64,000 nt of DNA, taken from positions 1 through 64,000 of the forward strand of contig NZ_VCKZ01000005.1 in assembly GCF_005889745.1 (NCBI RefSeq), given 5' to 3'. Within the stretch, counting starts at the first letter, position 1. Every line of letters starts with the position of its first letter. Position numbers and translations under genes: made by a program. Below, in pieces: positions 39,860 to 46,566 of this stretch. The notes under the pieces were generated by a model that saw nothing but the letters and a program-made list of their open reading frames with translations, was not told where the DNA came from and searched no databases. This DNA comes from Actinomadura geliboluensis. Lineage in GTDB: Bacteria > Actinomycetota > Actinomycetes > Streptosporangiales > Streptosporangiaceae.

Positions 39860-40590
39860 CCGCGCTGCTGGAGATGACCGGGATCCGGGCGGGCTACGGC
39901 GGCGTCCGGGTCCTGGACGACGTCGCCGTGACGGTCGGGGAGGGCGAGTTCGTGGTCCTGCTCGGCCCGAACGGCGCCGGCAAGAGCACGACGCTGAAGG
40001 TGCTGTCCGGCCTGCTGAAGCCGTCCGCCGGGACGGTGGCGTTCGCCGGGCGGGACATCACCCGGGTCCCCGGGTGGCGCCGCGCCGGCCTCGGGATCGG
40101 GCACGTCCCAGAGGGGCGGCGGATCTTCCCCGACCACACGGTGCTGGAGAACCTCCAGCTCGGCGGGTTCGCGCTGCGGCGCAGCCGGGCCCGGACCCAG
40201 CGGCTCATGGACGAGGTGCTGGAGCTGTTCCCGCGCCTCGCCGAGCGCCGCGACCAGGCCGGCGGCACCCTGTCCGGCGGGGAGGCCCAGATGCTCGCCG
40301 TCGCGCGGGCGCTGATGAGCGAGCCGAAGCTGCTCGTGCTGGACGAGCCGTCCCTCGGCCTGGCGCCGCTGAAGGCCGCCGAGCTGTTCTCCTACATCAA
40401 GCGGCTGCACTCCGAGCGCGGCATCTCGGTGCTGCTGGTGGAGCAGCTGGCGCTCATCGCCCTCCGGCTGGCCGACCGCGCCTACGTCCTGGAGCGGGGC
40501 CGCGTCGGCCTGTCCGGGACGGCCGCGGAGGTGGAGGCCGACCCCATGGTCAAGACCCTGTACCTGGGCGGCGGCGAGTCGGCCGCCTGA
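39856..40590 (+). CDS. ABC transporter ATP-binding protein (LivF-like)
   Basis: A 244-aa ATPase with Walker A GPNGAGKST (about 38-46), the LivF hallmark GIGHVPEGRRIFPDHTVLENLQLG, signature LSGGEAQMLAVARALM, Walker B LLVLDEPSLGLAPL and switch VEQLALIAL (Gln for His as usual in LivF). ATG overlaps the stop of the fusion gene (ATGA). It is the last gene of the importer operon; a 15-bp-stem hairpin follows 17 bases after the stop. Confidence 0.92.
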   Translation: MTALLEMTGIRAGYGGVRVLDDVAVTVGEGEFVVLLGPNGAGKSTTLKVLSGLLKPSAGTVAFAGRDITRVPGWRRAGLGIGHVPEGRRIFPDHTVLENLQLGGFALRRSRARTQRLMDEVLELFPRLAERRDQAGGTLSGGEAQMLAVARALMSEPKLLVLDEPSLGLAPLKAAELFSYIKRLHSERGISVLLVEQLALIALRLADRAYVLERGRVGLSGTAAEVEADPMVKTLYLGGGESAA

Positions 40591-40606
40591 CCGCGTCCCT
40601 TATATG

Positions 40607-40640
40607 AGGAAGCCCCGGGCCGAGCGGCCCGGGGCTTCCT
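40607..40640. terminator. Strong bidirectional terminator hairpin
   Basis: A 15-bp perfect stem, AGGAAGCCCCGGGCC (40607-40621) and GGCCCGGGGCTTCCT (40626-40640), with GAGC loop, between convergent genes. Confidence 0.8.
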
Positions 40641-40654
40641 TCACGGTTTCCGTG

Positions 40655-41905
40655 CTACATGCCGTCGCCGTTCCAGCGGCCGGCGCTGCGGCTGCGGACC
40701 GGGCGGCTGGACAGGATGGGGGCGGGGATGGGGTCGCCCTCCTTCCAGACGCGGCCGGCGCCCCAGACGTGGGCGAGGTCGTCGGTGCGCTCGTCGGCGT
40801 GCTCCAGCGACGCGGGCTCGGCCCCCCAGTCGACGGCGACCGGCTCGTGCCCGTGGTCGTGCTCGCCATCGTGGTCGTGCCCGTGGTCGTGGTCGTGCCC
40901 GTGGCCGCCCTGGAGGCGGGCGGCGTCCATGGCCTTGGCGATGGCGATCAGGCTCTTGTCGGCGCCCGTGCCGTGCTGGACGTAGTCCTCGTCGATCTGG
41001 CCCTGCTCGCGCTGGTACAGCACCGACGCCTGGAGGTCGGCGAGGTCGCGGTCGCTGCGGCCGGGGGAGCCGGCGCCCATGTCGTGCGACGACATCGACC
41101 AGCGCATGCGCCCGTCGTCGGACGGGCCCCAGTTGATCGCCTCGCCGCCCCAGCGGACCCATTCGCTCTGGGTGTACCAGTTGAACAGTTCTCCGTCGGA
41201 GCGCAGCAGCCAGGTCGCGCCGCCCTCCATGCTGGTGAAGTGGCCGTGCTTCACGCGGGCGGGCCGGAAGAAGTACGTGCCGAGGTCCAGCGTGCCGAAG
41301 TTGTACTCCATGTGCCCCTGGACGGTGTACGCCTCCTCGTAGCACGGGTGGTGCGCGAGGCGGTGGTCCGTCCAGCCCTCCTGGGCGTGGACGAGCCGCG
41401 TGTAGAAGCCCGTCACCGGGTCCACGTGCAGGTACTTGATGAACAGGCCCGGCATGGGGCCGGGGTTGGGGACGGCGTCCCACTTCATCGCCTCGGAGTC
41501 GATGACGATGACGTCCTCGCGCGCGTCCTTCCAGCGCGGCGCCTCGATGCTCTGCACCGGGTCGAACCCGGCGTCGCCGTACTCGCGGTAGTGCAGGATG
41601 CGGGTGCCCTCGCTGAAGGTGATGGCGTCGGTCGGGACGCCCTTGGGCGCGTAGACGTAGCCGCCCTTGCCGATCCGCCGGCCGCCGTAGGTCATCGACC
41701 CTTCGAGCACGTGATACTCGGTGTCGGCGTGGTGGATGCCGGGGCCGCGGCCCCAATCCGTGTGGAAGTCGACGCGGAGCGAGCAGGACCCGTCCTCCTC
41801 GTCGACCGACAGCCGGCGCTCGCTGGCGCGGCCCTCGCCGCCCACGAGTTCGGCGGCGTGCCAGACGTAGTCGTTCTCCTGGATGAGTTCCACGTGGGGT
41901 CGCAA
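40655..41905 (-). CDS. Bicupin protein with His-rich C-terminal segment
   Basis: A 416-aa protein with two cupin domains. Cupin 1 (about 50-115) has GPGIHHADTEYHVLEGSMTY, a His-His...Glu...His metal site. Cupin 2 (about 165-240) has LAHHPCYEEAYTVQGHMEY and the later VKHGHFTS. Downstream lies a run of alternating His, Gly and Asp (about residues 325-345) that could bind nickel, zinc or iron. The likely start is TTG 41905 behind GAGAGGTGG; GTG 41893 has no such site. Related bicupins act as dioxygenases or isomerases on aromatic and keto compounds. The His tail suggests metal storage or delivery. It lies downstream of the acyl-CoA ligase gene (minus strand). Confidence 0.78.
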   Translation of the reverse strand: MRPHVELIQENDYVWHAAELVGGEGRASERRLSVDEEDGSCSLRVDFHTDWGRGPGIHHADTEYHVLEGSMTYGGRRIGKGGYVYAPKGVPTDAITFSEGTRILHYREYGDAGFDPVQSIEAPRWKDAREDVIVIDSEAMKWDAVPNPGPMPGLFIKYLHVDPVTGFYTRLVHAQEGWTDHRLAHHPCYEEAYTVQGHMEYNFGTLDLGTYFFRPARVKHGHFTSMEGGATWLLRSDGELFNWYTQSEWVRWGGEAINWGPSDDGRMRWSMSSHDMGAGSPGRSDRDLADLQASVLYQREQGQIDEDYVQHGTGADKSLIAIAKAMDAARLQGGHGHDHDHGHDHDGEHDHGHEPVAVDWGAEPASLEHADERTDDLAHVWGAGRVWKEGDPIPAPILSSRPVRSRSAGRWNGDGM

Positions 41906-41940
41906 AGGAGCCACCTCTCTCGATGTAGGGAAATGTGAGT

Positions 41941-41965
41941 CCGGGCCGGGAACGGAACGGCCCGG
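41941..41965 (-). terminator. Hairpin between acyl-CoA ligase and bicupin genes
   Basis: CCGGGCCG (41941-41948) and CGGCCCGG (41958-41965), 8-bp stem with a 9-base loop, 26 bases after the ligase stop. It may attenuate read-through into the bicupin gene. Confidence 0.45.
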
Positions 41966-41991
41966 TGGCCGGCGCGCGCGGCGCGCGGCGG

Positions 41992-43485
41992 TCAGCGCGC
42001 GCGGAGCTCGCGCTTGAGGACCTTGCCGGCGCCGTTGCGGGGCAGGGCCGGGAGGAAGTCGACGCTGCGGGGCACCTTCGGCCCGGACAGCCGCTCGCGG
42101 CAGTGGGCCACGAGGTCGTCGGCGGTGACGGCCGCGCCGGGCAGGACGACGACGTAGGCGGCGACGCGCTCGCCCCACCGCTCGTCGGGGTGCCCGACCA
42201 CGGCGCAGTCGGCGACGCCGGGGAAGGCGCCCAGCACGTCCTCGACCTCGCGGGGCGCGATGTTCACCCCGCCGGAGATGATCATGTCCTTCTTGCGGTC
42301 CACGATGTAGACGAAGCCGTCCTCGTCGCGGACGACGATGTCGCCGCTGGTGAGGAAGCCGTCCTCGGTCGTGCAGGCGGCGGTGGCGCCGTCGTCGCGC
42401 AGGTACCCGTTCATCAGGAACGGGGAGCGGCTGAACAGCTCGCCGCGCTCGCCGGGGCCGACGGGGTCGCCCGCCGGGTCGACGACGCGGACCTCGGTCA
42501 TGTACCAGGGCAGCCCCACGGACCCGGTGCGCGCGGCGTCGGCGGGACGGCAGTTGGTGACGATGCCCGCCTCGGTGGAGCCGTACAGCTCGTGGACGCC
42601 GGCGTGCGGGAACGCCTCCGTGACCCACGCCTTCAAGGTGGCGGGCAGGGCGGCCGCGTTGAAGTACAGGGTGTCGAGGCTGGAGGCGTCGTGGCGGTCG
42701 AGGGCGCCGGACGAGCGGAGCGTCTGCGCGTGCGTCGGGACGAGGAACGCCGACTGCGCGCGGTGCCGCTCGGCGAGGGCGAGCATGTGCTCGGGGTCCC
42801 ACTTGGGCAGCATCACCACGGTGCCGCCGGCGACGACCGGCGCGTAGTCGAAGACCATCCCGGCGCCGTGGTACATCGGCGCGACGGCGAGGCTGACGCG
42901 CCGGGAGCCGAGGCCCCACTCCATCGCCGACAGGTAGCACATGAGGGTCCGCGCGCGGTGGCTGCTGAGGACGCCCTTGGGCTTCCCGGTCGTGCCCGAG
43001 GTGTAGTAGAGGCAGCACGGGTCGTTCTCGTCGACGGGGACCCGCGGGTCGTCGGGCCGGGCCGATTCGAGCGCCTTCTCGTACGAGGCCGCCCCCGTGC
43101 CGCCGATCCGCAGCACCACCTCCACGGGGGCCCGCGGCTCCTCGTCGGAGAGGTGGGCGCGGGCGCCGGAGTGCTCCAGGATGTAGGCCGTCTCGGCCTC
43201 GGTGAGCCGCGTTCCGATGGGGACGAGGACCAGCCCGGCCTTCGCCGCCGCGGCGATGACCTCGGGGTACTCCAGCCGGTTGCCGAGCCGGACGGCGACG
43301 CGGTCGCCGGGCCGCAGCCCGCGCGCCAGCAGCGCCTGGGCGAGCCGGCTCGCGCGCTCGTCCAGCGCCCGGTAGGTGAGGCTCCGGTCGCCGTCGACGA
43401 CGGCGACGGTGTCGGGTGTCGAGGCGGCGAACTCCCGCACGCCCCCGGCCATGGTGAGCGCCGCGCCGCCGGGGAGTACTGCCAT
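41992..43485 (-). CDS. Acyl-CoA synthetase (AMP-binding ligase)
   Basis: A 497-aa ANL-superfamily ligase: P-loop YYTSGTTGKPKG (about 165-176), VAPMYHGAGM, LYGSTEAG (A5 motif), TSGDIVVRDEDGFVYIVDRKKDMIISGG (A7-A8 hinge) and the catalytic Lys in GAGKVLKREL at the C-terminus. It adenylates a carboxylic acid and forms its CoA thioester in the cytoplasm. ATG 43485 follows GGAGGTGGGG; the longer frame crosses the compound element. The gene is divergent from the GntR regulator, and its promoter region carries a compound IclR-type element, so it likely activates the acid made by the local aldehyde dehydrogenases. Substrate unknown. Confidence 0.92.
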   Translation of the reverse strand: MAVLPGGAALTMAGGVREFAASTPDTVAVVDGDRSLTYRALDERASRLAQALLARGLRPGDRVAVRLGNRLEYPEVIAAAAKAGLVLVPIGTRLTEAETAYILEHSGARAHLSDEEPRAPVEVVLRIGGTGAASYEKALESARPDDPRVPVDENDPCCLYYTSGTTGKPKGVLSSHRARTLMCYLSAMEWGLGSRRVSLAVAPMYHGAGMVFDYAPVVAGGTVVMLPKWDPEHMLALAERHRAQSAFLVPTHAQTLRSSGALDRHDASSLDTLYFNAAALPATLKAWVTEAFPHAGVHELYGSTEAGIVTNCRPADAARTGSVGLPWYMTEVRVVDPAGDPVGPGERGELFSRSPFLMNGYLRDDGATAACTTEDGFLTSGDIVVRDEDGFVYIVDRKKDMIISGGVNIAPREVEDVLGAFPGVADCAVVGHPDERWGERVAAYVVVLPGAAVTADDLVAHCRERLSGPKVPRSVDFLPALPRNGAGKVLKRELRAR

Positions 43486-43498
43486 GCCCCACCTCCGT

Positions 43499-43523
43499 GT
43501 TCCGTAGATCGGAATACAGTTCC
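43499..43523. promoter_or_regulatory. Compound IclR-type element (GTTCC-N7-GGAAT-N3-GTTCC)
   Basis: Half-sites at 43499-43503, 43511-43515 and 43519-43523, exact spacing, 14 bases upstream of the acyl-CoA ligase start codon. Confidence 0.65.
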
Positions 43524-43584
43524 GATCGGCGTACTTCGAGAGCTTGCCGGGTGCGCGCACGGGGAGTCAATGCCTGGCTTCGAG

Positions 43585-43598
43585 AAAGTCTGACGTTT
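43585..43598. promoter_or_regulatory. GntR-type element AAAGTCTGACGTTT (autoregulatory)
   Basis: Copy of the AAAGTC-W-GACCTTT element placed between the -35 and -10 of the GntR gene itself, the classic position for autorepression. Confidence 0.6.
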
Positions 43599-43602
43599 AC
43601 CG

Positions 43603-43608
43603 TACGAT
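43603..43608 (+). promoter_or_regulatory. -10 hexamer of an apparently leaderless gntR-type gene
   Basis: TACGAT ends 6 bases before GTG 43615, placing +1 on the first base of the start codon. TTCGAG at 43579-43584 (18-base spacer) is a possible -35. No ribosome binding site is present, in keeping with a leaderless mRNA. Confidence 0.5.
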
Positions 43609-43614
43609 GGCCGC

Positions 43615-44355
43615 GTGACCGTCGAGAGACCATCGGACCGGCCGCCCGCTCCCGTCCCGGCGTACGCCGGGATCGCGGCCCAGCTGCGCGACCGGATCAT
43701 CGCCGGCGAGTTCCGGCCCGGCGACCGGCTGCCGATCGAGCCGGAGCTGTCGGCCGAGCACGGGGTCAGCCGCAGCACCGTCCGCGAGGCGCTCCGGCTG
43801 CTGGCCAGCCAGAACCTGATCACCACCACCCGCGGGGTCGCGGGCGGCAGCTTCGTGGCCTACCCGCAGCCCGACCAGATCACCGAGTACCTGGCGACCA
43901 GCCTCAACCTGCTCACCCTGGACACCCAGATCACGGTCGACCAGCTGCTGGAGATCAGGGAGATGCTGGAGGTGCCGGCCGCCGGGCTGGCCGCCGTGCG
44001 CGGCACCGACGAGGGCCGGGCCGAGCTGCGCGGCTCGCTGTTCGACCCGAGCGCGCTCGACCCGGCGGAGATCTTCGCGCCCAACCGGCACTTCCACGCG
44101 GTCCTGCTGAAGATGGCGGGCAACCCGTTCCTGGAGGTCGTCACCCAGCCGGTGTTCCGGGTGCTCAACGAGCGGTTCCTGCGGGAGAACGCGCCGACGC
44201 GGTTCTGGTACGGGGTCGACCACGACCACCGCGCGATCCTCGACCGCATCGAGGCCGGTGACGAGGCGGGCGCCCGGGAGGCGTGCCACGCGCACCTGGA
44301 GAACCTGCGCGAGACCTACACCACCATCGACCGCACCCGCCTCGCCGGCTCCTGA
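43615..44355 (+). CDS. GntR family transcriptional regulator, FadR/FCD type
   Basis: A 246-aa regulator. The N-terminal winged helix reads IAAQLRDRIIAGEFRPGDRLP and LSAEHGVSRSTVREALRLLASQ (about 18-65). The C-terminal FCD helical domain contains the usual Asp/His metal and ligand residues (NRHFHAVLLKMAGNP, DHRAILDRIEAGDEAGAREA). FCD regulators respond to small organic acids or acyl-CoAs. GTG 43615 appears leaderless. An element within its own promoter recurs at 29096, 35905 and 45982. This gives a predicted regulon of the membrane protein, the importer, the CoA-pathway operon and itself. Confidence 0.9.
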   Translation: MTVERPSDRPPAPVPAYAGIAAQLRDRIIAGEFRPGDRLPIEPELSAEHGVSRSTVREALRLLASQNLITTTRGVAGGSFVAYPQPDQITEYLATSLNLLTLDTQITVDQLLEIREMLEVPAAGLAAVRGTDEGRAELRGSLFDPSALDPAEIFAPNRHFHAVLLKMAGNPFLEVVTQPVFRVLNERFLRENAPTRFWYGVDHDHRAILDRIEAGDEAGAREACHAHLENLRETYTTIDRTRLAGS

Positions 44356-44372
44356 ACGAGCGCCCGGCCCGC

Positions 44373-44825
44373 CTACTCGATCTTGACCTCGTCGATGAGG
44401 GTCCGCTGGTAGCAGGCGCCGTCCCTGATCCACTGCCACACGCGGCTGCGGTGGCCGCCGTCCGCGCTGAGGTGGATCAGCTCGAACAGGCGCAGGTCCT
44501 CGCCCTCCTCCTTGTAGATCCAGTTCAGGTAGATGACCCGCTCGTCGAGCTCCCAGAACTCGCCGCGCAGCCGCTCGGTGTCGAACGCGCAGTGCCCGCC
44601 GCCCCGGTAGACGCCGGGGAAGACCCGGGTCTCGGTGCGTCCGTCCGGCCAGGTGTACTCGTTGACCTGGTGGTAGTCGTACTCGCCGTCCTCGGGGAGG
44701 CTGCACGTCAGCAGCGACTCGTGCCGGTCGGTCACCGTCCCGGCGGCGTCGATGTAGGTGTAGGTGCCCCGCCACCTGCCCTCGTGCCGGGCCAGCAGCG
44801 GCATGTCCTCGCGGATCGTTCCCAT
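44373..44825 (-). CDS. DUF3598-like (lipocalin-fold) protein, paralogue 2
   Basis: A 150-aa protein with the same ordered motifs as the gene at 31389: RHEGRWRGTYTYIDAAGTVTDRH, VNEYTWPDGRTE, CAFDTERLRGEFWELD, HLSADGGHRSRVWQW and a final RTLIDEVKIE. The likely fold is a lipocalin-like barrel that binds a hydrophobic ligand. GAGAGGAAG lies just before ATG 44825. It begins 28 bases after the end of the nitrilase-like gene in the same direction, so the two probably form an operon, convergent with the GntR gene. The paired presence in this region suggests a role tied to the pathway's substrate. Confidence 0.75.
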   Translation of the reverse strand: MGTIREDMPLLARHEGRWRGTYTYIDAAGTVTDRHESLLTCSLPEDGEYDYHQVNEYTWPDGRTETRVFPGVYRGGGHCAFDTERLRGEFWELDERVIYLNWIYKEEGEDLRLFELIHLSADGGHRSRVWQWIRDGACYQRTLIDEVKIE

Positions 44826-44853
44826 CGGTCTTCCTCTCCTGCGGGGGTCGGTG

Positions 44854-45891
44854 TCAGCGGGGGCCGGCGAGCCGGGCGATCGAGTCCCGCTGCCGCTCGG
44901 CGAACCAGGCCCGGTCGGGCGCGCGGCCGTCCAGCCCGTTCGGGCGCTCGACGTCGTGGCGCGCGTACTCGTCCGCCCACAGGGCGGGCTTGACCCGCGA
45001 CGGCAGGTTGCCCATGCCGGGGCGGGCGCGGTTGCGGCGCAGCGCGGCCAGGTCGATCTCGGCGGAGGCGACGATGCTCTCCCCGCCGCCGGCCTCGGCC
45101 AGCACCCGGCCCTCGTAGTCGACGACCTCGGAGCCGCCGGACGTGGAGTCGCCGGGGATCGGGATGCCGTGCAGGCCGCCGCTGTTGGCCGAGACCACGT
45201 AGGCGAGGTTCTCCACGGCGCGGGCGCGCCGGCCGATCTGCTTCGGGGTGAGCGCGGGGCTCGTCACCTCCGACGTCGAGTGGCAGAACACCTCGGCGCC
45301 GCGCAGCGCGAGCGCCCGCGCCAGCTCGGGATAGAGGATCTCCTCCGAGGCGATGCAGGCCAGGGCGCCGATCTCGGTCCGGGCCACGGGGAGCACCGCG
45401 TCCATGCCGTAGACGTCGAGGTAGCGGTCCCACACGTCGTAGGGCGTCGGCGAGTACAGCGAGTGCAGGCGGCGGTAGCGCAGCACCACGGCGCCGGCCG
45501 GGTCGATCACGAAGGACGCCTGGAAGTACAGCTCGGGGAAGTGCGGGTCGCTCTCGTAGGCGTTCCCGGACAGGAAGAGCCCCTCGCGCGCCGCGACGGC
45601 GGCGAGCGCGGCGTACTCGGGGCCGTCCGGGGCGAGCGCGGCCATGTCCCGCCAGCGCTCGACGGGCTCGCCCATCGGAAAGCCGGTCAGGACGTACTCG
45701 GGCAGCACGACCAGGCGCAGGTCGGGGCCGACCCAGCGCTTGGCGGCGGCGACCTCGGCGCCGATCCGGGCGATGGACGCCGCCATGGCGTCGCGCGCCT
45801 CGCCGGGGGACAGGCCGTTGACGGCCTCGGTCCGGGTCTGCAGCGCCAGCGCCCGGTAGTCGGTTCGCGGGGGCTCCGGGGTCGGATCCAC
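44854..45891 (-). CDS. Carbon-nitrogen hydrolase (nitrilase superfamily) with Arg at the Lys position
   Basis: A 345-aa nitrilase-fold protein. Glu65 (VVLPEYVLTG) and Cys179 (ALACIASEEILYPE) of the Glu-Lys-Cys triad are present. The usual Y-R-K-x-H motif reads YRRLHS, so residue 141 is Arg where the catalytic Lys is expected. The fold otherwise looks complete. It might still hydrolyse an amide or nitrile slowly, use another Lys, or have become a binding or scaffolding protein. The start is GTG 45891 behind GGGAGGTGGG; a compound IclR-type element lies 26 bases upstream. It is the first gene of a two-gene minus unit with the DUF3598-like gene. Confidence 0.85.
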   Translation of the reverse strand: MDPTPEPPRTDYRALALQTRTEAVNGLSPGEARDAMAASIARIGAEVAAAKRWVGPDLRLVVLPEYVLTGFPMGEPVERWRDMAALAPDGPEYAALAAVAAREGLFLSGNAYESDPHFPELYFQASFVIDPAGAVVLRYRRLHSLYSPTPYDVWDRYLDVYGMDAVLPVARTEIGALACIASEEILYPELARALALRGAEVFCHSTSEVTSPALTPKQIGRRARAVENLAYVVSANSGGLHGIPIPGDSTSGGSEVVDYEGRVLAEAGGGESIVASAEIDLAALRRNRARPGMGNLPSRVKPALWADEYARHDVERPNGLDGRAPDRAWFAERQRDSIARLAGPR

Positions 45892-45916
45892 GGCCTGCCC
45901 ACCTCCCTCTTTTGAC

Positions 45917-45941
45917 GGAACGCCGTTACGCTAAGCGGAAT
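45917..45941. promoter_or_regulatory. Compound IclR-type element (GGAAC-N3-GTTAC-N7-GGAAT)
   Basis: Half-sites at 45917-45921, 45925-45929 and 45937-45941, exact spacing, in the divergent region between the nitrilase-like gene and the eleven-gene operon. Confidence 0.62.
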
Positions 45942-45970
45942 ATTGAGCGGCATGCAAGGGGGTCGGGGTC

Positions 45971-46000
45971 TTGACGGGAGAAAAGTCTGACCTTTAGGTT
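45971..46000 (+). promoter_or_regulatory. Promoter of the eleven-gene CoA-pathway operon
   Basis: TTGACG (45971-45976) and TAGGTT (45995-46000) with an 18-base spacer. The GntR-type element fills the spacer, just as in the GntR gene's own promoter. Confidence 0.5.
45982..45995. promoter_or_regulatory. GntR-type element AAAGTCTGACCTTT
   Basis: The clearest copy of the element, an inverted repeat about a single central T, located between the -35 and -10 of the operon starting at 46048. Confidence 0.6.
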
Positions 46001-46047
46001 CGGAGTCAGCCCCTCCGGAAGGGGTGAAACCCCCGAGGAGGTGCGGG

Positions 46048-46566
46048 TTGACCGTCCATGAGGCCCAGATCGGCCGGTACTACGAGGACTTCGCCGTCGG
46101 CGACGTGTTCCGTCATCCGTTCGGCCGCACGATCGGCGAGACCGACAACACCTGGTTCACGCTGCTGACGCTGAACACGAACCAGAACCACTTCAACGCC
46201 GACTTCGCCGGCCGCTCGCCCAGCGGCAAGATCATCGTGAACTCGGGGCTGACGGTGGCGCTCGTCCTCGGCCTGTCGGTGATCGACGTCAGCCAGAACG
46301 CGCTGCTGAACCTCGGCTGGACCGACATCCGCCTCACCCACCCGGTGTTCGTCGGCGACACGGTCTACGCCGAGTCGCTCATCACCGAGATGCGCGAGTC
46401 GGCGTCCCGCCCCTACGCCGGCATCGTCACCGCCCGGACCCGCGGCCTGAACCAGGACGGCGACGAAGTCGTCTCCTGGACGCGGACCGTCATGGTCTAC
46501 AAGCGCGACGCCCCGCACGACAAGGGCTACTTCCCCGAGGCCAAGAACGGCCCGCTCACGGCATGA
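46048..46566 (+). CDS. MaoC-family hydratase, itaconyl/mesaconyl-CoA hydratase-like
   Basis: A 172-aa hot-dog hydratase. GRYYEDFAVGDVFRHPFGRT, TDNTWFTLLTLNTNQNHFN, IIVNSGLTVALVLGLSVIDV and DIRLTHPVFVGDTVYAES form the pattern I know from itaconyl-CoA and mesaconyl-CoA hydratases (Ich/RipB type). It would add water to an unsaturated acyl-CoA in the cytoplasm. TTG 46048 is the best start, with AGGAGG at the right distance; the in-frame ATG 24 bases upstream lies before this site. It heads the operon and overlaps the next gene by four bases. A CoA transferase and a CitE-like lyase in the same operon complete an itaconate-type Ict-Ich-Ccl set. Confidence 0.87.
   Translation: MTVHEAQIGRYYEDFAVGDVFRHPFGRTIGETDNTWFTLLTLNTNQNHFNADFAGRSPSGKIIVNSGLTVALVLGLSVIDVSQNALLNLGWTDIRLTHPVFVGDTVYAESLITEMRESASRPYAGIVTARTRGLNQDGDEVVSWTRTVMVYKRDAPHDKGYFPEAKNGPLTA

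Noticed and set aside
40858-40918. A repetitive GTGGTCGTG-like stretch that could be mistaken for a direct-repeat or CRISPR-like array
   Set aside because: It is the coding sequence of the His/Asp/Gly-rich segment of the bicupin; unit lengths are short and codon-phased, with no spacers.
40655-43633. A 992-codon open frame on the minus strand
   Set aside because: The real bicupin starts at about 41905. Upstream it is a shadow frame of the acyl-CoA ligase gene.
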